NCBI GenBank assembly: GCA_002431945.1
Contig: DJET01000085.1
Location: forward strand, 1 to 6,833
Source: Ruminococcaceae bacterium UBA5891
GTDB lineage: Bacteria > Bacillota > Clostridia > Oscillospirales > Acutalibacteraceae
DNA: 6,833 bases
Direction: 5' to 3'
In this document: in pieces, positions 1-4,775 of the stretch
Position numbering within the stretch: the stretch's first letter is position 1
How the letters are laid out: the number at the start of each line of letters is the position of its first letter
Program-made: the position numbers and the translations under genes
Notes under the pieces: generated by a model
What the model was told of the DNA's origin: nothing
The model's input: only the letters and a program-made list of their open reading frames with translations
Database searches by the model: none

Positions 1-15
1 TTTTTCGACAGACTG

Positions 16-46
16 AACGCGGTTGCACTAAAGCAACCGCGTTTTT
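16..46 (+). terminator. Strong intrinsic terminator of an upstream unit
   Basis: A perfect 11-bp inverted repeat (16-26 with 33-43, arm AACGCGGTTGC) encloses a 6-nt loop (27-32), and a T run follows at 42-46. The GC-rich stem, short loop and T tract on the + strand are the classic rho-independent layout. It presumably ends a + strand gene lying before the window, none of which can be seen here. It isolates the ymdB unit from read-through. Confidence 0.93.
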
Positions 47-141
47 ATATAGGCAAAATAATGTATATAAACTGAAATTCCTTTATTACGGCTTAACGGA
101 ACGGCATGGCTTTTATTACAGTATTCATAACGTATGTTTTT

Positions 142-180
142 TACCGCAATGCATTTGCAAACTTTGCAGGGCGGTTTTTT
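142..180 (+). terminator. Second, weaker terminator-like hairpin before the ymdB promoter
   Basis: ACCGC at 143-147 can pair with GCGGT at 171-175, directly followed by a six-T run (175-180). Inside it, TGCAAA (156-161) and TTTGCA (163-168) form a second small stem. The outer stem is only 5 bp and the internal loop is lopsided (8 nt against 2), so this is weaker than the element at 16-46. The T tract lies only on the + side, so if it works it stops + strand transcripts. No gene is seen between the two terminators, so it is either a backup terminator or the end of an unrecognised short RNA. Confidence 0.4.
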
Positions 181-189
181 AATGCGGTA

Positions 190-217
190 TTGAAAAATTT
201 TAAAATTGTGATATAAT
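190..217 (+). promoter_or_regulatory. Sigma-A promoter of ymdB, with extended -10
   Basis: The -35 is TTGAAA (190-195) and the -10 is a perfect TATAAT (212-217), with a 16-nt spacer. TGA at 209-211 directly before the -10 makes an extended -10 element (TGnTATAAT). Transcription should begin near 224, giving a leader of about 25 nt before the ymdB start codon. That is too short for a riboswitch, so expression is probably fairly constitutive unless a repressor binds the AT-rich surroundings. This is the best promoter in front of the whole five-gene run. Confidence 0.85.
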
Positions 218-248
218 ACTTATATATAATATTGTTTCGGAGTGTATT

Positions 249-1028
249 ATGCGATTGCTTGCTGTGGGGGACGTTTGCGGTCCTGCCGGTTGTGAAGAAA
301 TAAGGCGCGTCTTACCGCGGCTTAAAAGCGATAAAAAAATCGACATTACGGTTATAAACGGTGAAAATTCCGCATTAGGCAACGGAATAACGCCCGAAAG
401 CGCCGATTTCCTTTTTGCCTGCGGCGCAGACGTAATAACCGGCGGCAACCATTCGTTCAGGCGAAAAGAAATTTTACCCTATCTTGATGAAAAACCGTTT
501 TTACTGCGGCCGCACAATCTGCCCGAAGCTTCGGGCAGCGGCTATTGCCTTGTTGATATGGGCTTTACCTCGGCTGCGGTTATAAATTTAAGCGGAAAAA
601 TTTATCTTGAAAAGCTTAACGCTTCTTCGCCGTTCGACGCTGCTGACGAGCTTATAAAGCGCGCCGAGGACGACGGCGCCCGAATAACGGTTGTGGATTT
701 TCACGCCGAGGCAACAAGCGAAAAACGTGCGTTGGGGCTGTATCTTGACGGCAGGGTTTCGGCTTTTTTCGGTACGCATACCCATGTTCAAACCGCAGAT
801 GAGCAGATACTTGAAAACGGAACGGGGTATATTACCGATATCGGTATGACAGGTCCCGTAAATTCCGTGTTAGGCGTTAAAAGCAGTATTATAATTAACC
901 GTTTAAGGTTAAACGATATGTCTAAATTCGAGTTTGAAAACGGCGCTTCAATGCTGAGCGGCTGTATTTTCGATATTGATAATAAAAGCGGAAAAACAAC
1001 GGCAATTGAAAGAATTTGCATTAAGTAG
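249..1028 (+). CDS. ymdB: YmdB-family metallophosphoesterase (2',3'-cNMP phosphodiesterase type)
   Basis: 259-residue cytosolic protein of the YmdB/TIGR00282 calcineurin-like family; Bacillus subtilis YmdB is about 264 residues. Characterised members are dinuclear-metal phosphodiesterases that act on 2',3'-cyclic nucleotides and affect biofilm and motility decisions. The expected metal and catalytic positions are all present: D8 (GDVCG), E39-N40 (NGEN), N67-H68 (GGNH), H152 (DFHAEATSEK) and H177/H179 (GTHTHVQTAD), followed by the family signature DIGMTGP (197-203). No signal peptide or membrane segment is seen. The ATG is set by GGAG at 239-242, 6 nt upstream, and by alignment to the family N-terminus. 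A variation is GGNHSF at 65-70, where relatives usually read GNHTWD. It has its own promoter and is first of five closely spaced genes. RNase Y (rny), its frequent neighbour in Firmicutes, is not adjacent. The family call is very secure; the physiological substrate is inferred from relatives. Confidence 0.95.
   Translation: MRLLAVGDVCGPAGCEEIRRVLPRLKSDKKIDITVINGENSALGNGITPESADFLFACGADVITGGNHSFRRKEILPYLDEKPFLLRPHNLPEASGSGYCLVDMGFTSAAVINLSGKIYLEKLNASSPFDAADELIKRAEDDGARITVVDFHAEATSEKRALGLYLDGRVSAFFGTHTHVQTADEQILENGTGYITDIGMTGPVNSVLGVKSSIIINRLRLNDMSKFEFENGASMLSGCIFDIDNKSGKTTAIERICIK
519..538. repeat. Perfect 20-bp palindrome inside ymdB
   Basis: The half-site CTGCCCGAAG (519-528) is followed immediately by its exact reverse complement (529-538), with no spacer. 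In RNA it would give an 8-bp stem with an AGCT loop. It encodes the LPEASGSG stretch (residues 91-98), a loop that varies between YmdB proteins, so protein conservation does not force the symmetry. No T run follows, so it is not a terminator. Its function is unknown; it might be a protein-binding site, an RNA hairpin or chance. Confidence 0.9.
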
Positions 1029-1038
1029 GAAAGGGAAG
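1027..1038 (+). promoter_or_regulatory. Ribosome binding site supporting the TTG start of the lipoprotein
   Basis: The purine run AGGAAAGGGAAG begins inside the ymdB stop codon and ends 8 nt before the TTG at 1047. This spacing, and the lipoprotein signal sequence that starts exactly at that codon, fix TTG as the initiation codon. The overlap with the ymdB stop suggests that translation of the two genes is coupled. Confidence 0.7.
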
Positions 1039-1046
1039 AACGGCAT

Positions 1047-2654
1047 TTGAAATATTTTAAAAAGGCTGCCGCGTTGGTTTTGGCGGTATTGTGCTTAATG
1101 TCGGGCTGCCGCAAAAAACAGGAGCTTACTTCTTCGTTTGATAGGTCGGGCGTAACCTCGGCGGCTTCCTCGCGGAATTATATAACGCTGCTTTATTCAT
1201 CTTCGGATACGTTTAATCCCTACACCGCCGTTACAGATATAAACCGTCAGCTTTGCCGCCTTATGTATGAGCCGCTTGTTAAAACAGATAACGATTTTAA
1301 TGCTGTTAATTGCCTTGCGGAGAGCGTAACGCTTAACGGTAAAGTATGCACGGTAGCCTTGAAAAACGCGCTGTTTTCAGACGGCTCCGCAGTAACGGCA
1401 GATGATGTGGTGTATTCCTTTAACGCCGCCAAAGGCTCCGCTACGGAATATGCGTATAAGCTTTACGGTGCGGTAAGCGCCGCGGCTTCGGGCGGTAAAA
1501 CGGTTGTTTTTAATCTTGCAAAGGCGGACCCTTATTTTGTAAATCTTATTGATTTTCCCATAATGAAAAAAGGCTCCGAAGCGCGCGCAGATGAAGACGG
1601 CAAAGCACTGCCGCCGATAGGCGCGGGGCGTTATGTATCTGACGACGGTATGATAAAGCTTACCGCGAATACAAAATATTACGGCGGAAGCCTTAATATA
1701 AATGAAATACGCCTTATAAACGCGCCGGACAGCGAATCGGTTTCGCATTATGTTGAGGTTGGCGCCGCGGATATGTATTACAGCGATATTTCGGACGGAA
1801 ATATTGTAAGAATGAGCGGCAAAAAGGTCAGCATAAATCTTAACCGTATTGTTTTTATCGGCGTGAATAAGGCTTATGGCGAACTGGCAAACGCCGAGCT
1901 AAGGCAGGCAATATCAAGCGGAATAGACAGGAAAGCTATATGCCGCGACGGGTATTATAACAACGCTTTGGCTGCAAACGGCTTTTTTAACCCCAAATGG
2001 CAGCCTGTAAAATCGGTGCAAAGTATAGAAACAACGGCAAATAAAGAAATAACTATTGAGAATTTGGAGAAAATAGGTTATAATAGTGTGGACGCAAACG
2101 GCATACGCAAAAATTCGGGCGGTCAAAGGCTTGAATTTGAGCTGCTTGTAAACAGCGAAAACCGTGTGCGCGTTTTTGCGGCACAGCTCATTGCGAACCA
2201 GCTTTTTGAATACGGCATTAAAATAAGAATTGCCGAAAAAAGCTTTGCGGATTATACCGCCGCGCTCGTCTCCGGTAATTTTCAGCTTTATTTGGGCGAG
2301 GTTGCAATAACGCCTAATATGGATCTTACCAACCTTGTGGCAGAGGGCGGCAGCGCCGCTTACGGGGCGGCGGCAAGCAAGCCTGATGTTACGGCTGATA
2401 CCGCGTCGGATACGGCGTCTGACGCGCCGGCCGAGGAAACCGCGCAGAGCGTTTCCGCAGCGGAGCTTATAAACGGCTTTTACTCAGGCACCAACACGGT
2501 AAACGACGTAGCCTCTGTTCTGCAGGCGGAAATGCCGTTTATACCGGTTTGCTACAGAACCGGCGTGCTTTTTTACAATGACAATATCGAAAATGTAAAT
2601 AATTCCTCTTTAAGCGATATTTATTTTTCGATTGAATCATATAAAATCAAATAA
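1047..2654 (+). CDS. Family-5 extracellular solute-binding lipoprotein (peptide/nickel type), orphan
   Basis: 535 residues, starting at TTG. The N-terminus is a lipoprotein signal: K2/K5/K6, a hydrophobic stretch (7-18) and the lipobox MSGC with lipidation at C21. The body matches the SBP_bac_5 family (OppA/DppA/NikA-like): LMYEPLV at 72-78, DGSAVTADDVVYS at 112-124 (the family's DG..lTAeDV signature), LRQAISSGIDR at 285-295 and a C-terminal MPFIPV at 496-501. It should be anchored outside the membrane and deliver a ligand to an ABC importer. No permease or ATPase gene is present in the window, so it either serves a transporter encoded elsewhere or has become a sensor. A low-complexity A/D/T/S/E-rich insert (about 440-468, with tandem DTAS) sits where relatives usually carry the N-P-x-x-D segment near the C-terminus. 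Length is normal for the family. The 18-nt gap from ymdB suggests co-transcription. The family is secure; the ligand is unknown. Confidence 0.9.
   Translation: MKYFKKAAALVLAVLCLMSGCRKKQELTSSFDRSGVTSAASSRNYITLLYSSSDTFNPYTAVTDINRQLCRLMYEPLVKTDNDFNAVNCLAESVTLNGKVCTVALKNALFSDGSAVTADDVVYSFNAAKGSATEYAYKLYGAVSAAASGGKTVVFNLAKADPYFVNLIDFPIMKKGSEARADEDGKALPPIGAGRYVSDDGMIKLTANTKYYGGSLNINEIRLINAPDSESVSHYVEVGAADMYYSDISDGNIVRMSGKKVSINLNRIVFIGVNKAYGELANAELRQAISSGIDRKAICRDGYYNNALAANGFFNPKWQPVKSVQSIETTANKEITIENLEKIGYNSVDANGIRKNSGGQRLEFELLVNSENRVRVFAAQLIANQLFEYGIKIRIAEKSFADYTAALVSGNFQLYLGEVAITPNMDLTNLVAEGGSAAYGAAASKPDVTADTASDTASDAPAEETAQSVSAAELINGFYSGTNTVNDVASVLQAEMPFIPVCYRTGVLFYNDNIENVNNSSLSDIYFSIESYKIK
2056..2084 (+). 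promoter_or_regulatory. Near-consensus internal promoter inside the lipoprotein gene
   Basis: TTGAGA (2056-2061) and a perfect TATAAT (2079-2084) are separated by exactly 17 nt, so 11 of 12 consensus positions match at the ideal spacing. A start near 2091 would give a transcript carrying the last 560 or so bases of the lipoprotein gene and then the Asp23, FakA and RecG genes. No ATG with a good ribosome site follows it within the lipoprotein frame, so its likeliest use is to supply the downstream cluster. The match is seen directly; activity is inferred. Confidence 0.5.
2397..2420 (+). repeat. Short tandem repeat coding for DTAS-DTAS
   Basis: Two 12-bp units (2397-2408 and 2409-2420), differing at two third-codon positions, each encode D-T-A-S (residues 451-458). 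They lie at the centre of the acidic, small-residue insert of the solute-binding protein. The synonymous differences indicate an old duplication held by amino-acid composition rather than recent slippage. Confidence 0.7.
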
Positions 2655-2705
2655 CTATTTACGGTGCGCAGAGACAGCGCGCTTTAAGAAAGGATAGGAT
2701 ATTTT

Positions 2706-3056
2706 ATGATAGCTTACGAAACAAGACTCGGCAAAATAGATATTTCTTCGGCTTATCTTTCAAAGCTTATCGGCAACGAGGTAACCTCGTGCTTCGGCGT
2801 TGTCGGTATGGTTCCGAGCGGCAACAGGCAAAAGGTGTTTAATAAGCTTACCAAAACATATCAGCCCGATACAGGCATCAGAGTTACGGGAAACGCCGCG
2901 GCAATATCGGTAGAGCTTCATATCGTGGTAACCTACGGAATGAATATTAACGCTATTGCGGCAAGCATAACCGAAAAGGTAAAATATGTTGTAAAAGAAA
3001 TCGCGGGTATTACCGTGAATAAGGTCACCATAAAAATAGACGGCATCAAGGAATAA
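2706..3056 (+). CDS. yloU: Asp23/Gls24 family envelope-associated protein (YloU type)
   Basis: 116 residues; B. subtilis YloU is about 120. The N-terminal GKIDIS..YLSKLIGNEV..CFGVVGM (residues 9-35) and the C-terminal pattern of a helix followed by VNKVTIKIDGI (about 104-114) are hallmarks of the Asp23/Gls24 family. There is no signal peptide or membrane segment. Related proteins in Staphylococcus form membrane-associated layers through partner proteins and respond to envelope stress; the exact role of the YloU branch is not settled. The ATG follows a doubled purine-rich site (AGGATAGGA, 2691-2699), with 6 nt between its last AGGA and the start codon. The gene lies 51 nt after the lipoprotein and 28 nt before the FakA-type gene, the yloU-yloV order conserved across Firmicutes. 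Co-expression with fakA is therefore very likely; a direct functional link is inference. Confidence 0.92.
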   Translation: MIAYETRLGKIDISSAYLSKLIGNEVTSCFGVVGMVPSGNRQKVFNKLTKTYQPDTGIRVTGNAAAISVELHIVVTYGMNINAIAASITEKVKYVVKEIAGITVNKVTIKIDGIKE

Positions 3057-3069
3057 TCCGCTGAGCCTT

Positions 3070-3075
3070 AAGGAG
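3070..3075 (+). promoter_or_regulatory. Strong Shine-Dalgarno deciding the TTG start of fakA
   Basis: AAGGAG lies 9 nt before the TTG at 3085. With family N-termini beginning at the same place (a short M-x-N-G start before the DAK2 helices), it fixes the TTG rather than any later ATG, the first of which falls after the conserved PDGDTGTN motif. Confidence 0.85.
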
Positions 3076-3084
3076 TGTATATTT

Positions 3085-4758
3085 TTGTTTAACGGCGATA
3101 CATTACGCGACGCGATTATTTCCGCCGCAAATAATCTTACAAATAACCGCAAGCAGATAGACGATCTTAACGTTTTCCCCGTACCGGACGGCGATACCGG
3201 CACAAATATGTCAATGACACTTGCAAACTCGGTAAGAGAGCTTGAAAAGTTAAGCGGCGCCACCGCGGGTAAGGTGGCTTCGGTTAACGCCTCTGCCTTA
3301 TTGCGCGGCGCCAGGGGAAATTCGGGCGTTATAACCTCGCTTTTGTTCAGGGGCTTTGCAAAGGGAATAGGCGAATCGGAATTTGCCACAGCCGAAAATA
3401 TAACCGCCGCATTCGAGCTTGGCGTTAAGGCGGCTTATAAGGCTGTTATGAAGCCTACCGAGGGTACAATACTTACCGTTTCGCGCGTGGCAAGCGAATA
3501 TGCCAGGGCGGCGCTTGAAGACGGAAAAGACGAATTAGGCGTGTTTGAGGCGGCTATTGATGGCGCAAAAAAAGCTTTAAGCGAAACACCTGAGCTTTTG
3601 CCCGCACTTAAAAAGGCAGGCGTTGTAGACGCAGGCGGCAAGGGCTTTGTTACAATACTTGAGGGTATGCTTTCGGTATTTAAAGACGGCGTTATGGTAC
3701 AGTCCGCCGCAGTCGAAGAAAGCAGCGCGGAAGAGCCTTCCTCAAGAAATGCCGCAGGCGAATATGAAACCGAGATCACCTTTACCTATTGCACCGAATT
3801 TATAGTAAACCGCAATAGGGAAATTGATAAACAGCCCGCAGAGCTGCGCGCTTATCTTGAAACGATAGGCGACTGCGTTGTTGTGGTAGACGACGATGAA
3901 ATAATAAAGGTTCACGTTCATACCGATCACCCCGGTAACGCTATTGAAAACGCGCTTACCTTCGGTCAGTTGGTACACCTTAAAATAGAGAATATGCGCG
4001 ATCAGCACGAGCGCGCAAAGCACGATGCGGAAAACGCGCAGAAAAAGCCGGCTAAAAGCGCCGACCTTACCGAGACCTTTACTCCCGTAACACCCACAAA
4101 ACCCGTAGGCTTTGTTTCGGTTTGCGCGGGTGACGGCGTTGCAGAGCTTTTCCGTGATTTGGGCGTTGATACGGTTGTAAGCGGCGGTCAGACCATGAAC
4201 CCAAGCACCGACGATATTTTAAAGGCTGTTGAAACCACTCCTGCTGAGACGGTTTTTGTTCTTCCCAATAATAAAAACATTATAATGGCGGCAGAGCAGT
4301 GCATTCCCATAAGCACAAGAAAGGTTATTGTAATCCACACAAGAACAATACCGCAGGGTATTTCGGCAATGCTGGCTTACGACCCCGACACCGAGGACGA
4401 GGCAAACGCCATTGAAATGCAAAAGGCTACCGAAAAAATAGCGACAGGTCAGGTAACCTTTGCCGCGCGCGATTCTGATTTCGACGGTCACAGCATTAAA
4501 AAGGGCGAGATACTTGCAATGCTCGGCGGAAAGATATCGTTTGTTGAAAACGATGTTGATAAAAGCGTTTTAAAGCTTTTAAAGCAGATGATCAAGCGCG
4601 ACAGCCAGTTTGTAACCGTAATTTACGGCGAGGACGTAAGCGAAGAGCAGGCGGCTCTGCTTGAAGAGCAGATAAGGCAGAAATACGGCGCAAAAACCGA
4701 AATTACCGTTATAAACGGCGGTCAGCCGATATATTATTACATTATTTCGGTTGAATAA
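3085..4758 (+). CDS. fakA: FakA/YloV-type fatty acid kinase ATP-binding subunit (DAK2 domain protein)
   Basis: 557 residues with a TTG start. FakA binds ATP and phosphorylates fatty acids presented by a separate FakB (DegV-family) protein, feeding exogenous fatty acids to PlsX/PlsY for phospholipid synthesis. The N-terminal DAK2/DhaL domain (about 1-200) carries the Mg-nucleotide motif PDGDTGTN (34-41), RGARGNSG (74-81) and VDAGGKG (181-187). The middle domain keeps the residues equivalent to the zinc site reported in staphylococcal FakA: C236, H277 and H279 (in VHVHTDHPG). A charged, Lys/Ala-rich linker (about 312-335) leads to a C-terminal DegV-like domain starting near GFVSVCAGDG and containing SGGQTMNPSTDDI. 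All expected motifs are intact and the length is typical (about 550). No FakB gene is present here; FakB proteins are usually encoded elsewhere, often in several copies. It lies between the Asp23-type gene and recG (28 and 17 nt gaps), matching the Firmicutes yloU-yloV-...-recG neighbourhood. Kinase activity is inferred from the family. Confidence 0.93.
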   Translation: MFNGDTLRDAIISAANNLTNNRKQIDDLNVFPVPDGDTGTNMSMTLANSVRELEKLSGATAGKVASVNASALLRGARGNSGVITSLLFRGFAKGIGESEFATAENITAAFELGVKAAYKAVMKPTEGTILTVSRVASEYARAALEDGKDELGVFEAAIDGAKKALSETPELLPALKKAGVVDAGGKGFVTILEGMLSVFKDGVMVQSAAVEESSAEEPSSRNAAGEYETEITFTYCTEFIVNRNREIDKQPAELRAYLETIGDCVVVVDDDEIIKVHVHTDHPGNAIENALTFGQLVHLKIENMRDQHERAKHDAENAQKKPAKSADLTETFTPVTPTKPVGFVSVCAGDGVAELFRDLGVDTVVSGGQTMNPSTDDILKAVETTPAETVFVLPNNKNIIMAAEQCIPISTRKVIVIHTRTIPQGISAMLAYDPDTEDEANAIEMQKATEKIATGQVTFAARDSDFDGHSIKKGEILAMLGGKISFVENDVDKSVLKLLKQMIKRDSQFVTVIYGEDVSEEQAALLEEQIRQKYGAKTEITVINGGQPIYYYIISVE

Positions 4759-4775
4759 AGAACAGGAGTAAACTT

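Noticed and set aside
82..119. Direct repeat TTTATTAC at 82-89 and 112-119 in the first intergenic region
   Set aside because: Eight AT-rich bases repeated once with a 30-bp period have no flanking similarity and are expected by chance in AT-rich spacer DNA.
47..141. Possible small gene in the first intergenic region
   Set aside because: There is no open frame with a start and ribosome site and no convincing promoter; apart from the hairpins described I see nothing here.
788..1114. 108-codon - strand open frame over the ymdB/lipoprotein junction
   Set aside because: It is antisense to the conserved C-terminus of YmdB and the lipoprotein signal sequence; there is no recognisable protein character beyond hydrophobic stretches caused by the reverse reading of the lipoprotein signal.
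2640..2645. TATAAA at the end of the lipoprotein gene as a -10 for asp23-fakA-recG
   Set aside because: No hexamer resembling TTGACA lies 16-18 nt upstream; the internal site at 2056-2084 is far better.
2664..2685. Short inverted repeat GCGC...GCGC between the lipoprotein and Asp23-type genes, followed by TTT, as a terminator
   Set aside because: The stem is only about six pairs including a G-T, and three Ts follow; it is too weak to call a terminator, so the genes are treated as potentially co-transcribed.
2776..2790. ACGAGGT-A-ACCTCGT palindrome in the Asp23-type gene
   Set aside because: The GGTAACC core recurs elsewhere (near 2928 and 4450) because GTA-ACC is a favoured codon pair here; only 7-bp arms, so probably codon bias.
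2760..3389. 209-codon open frame on the - strand across the Asp23-type and FakA genes
   Set aside because: It overlaps two recognised genes in antisense, matches no family I know, and has no separate promoter or ribosome site; it is a shadow of the real genes.
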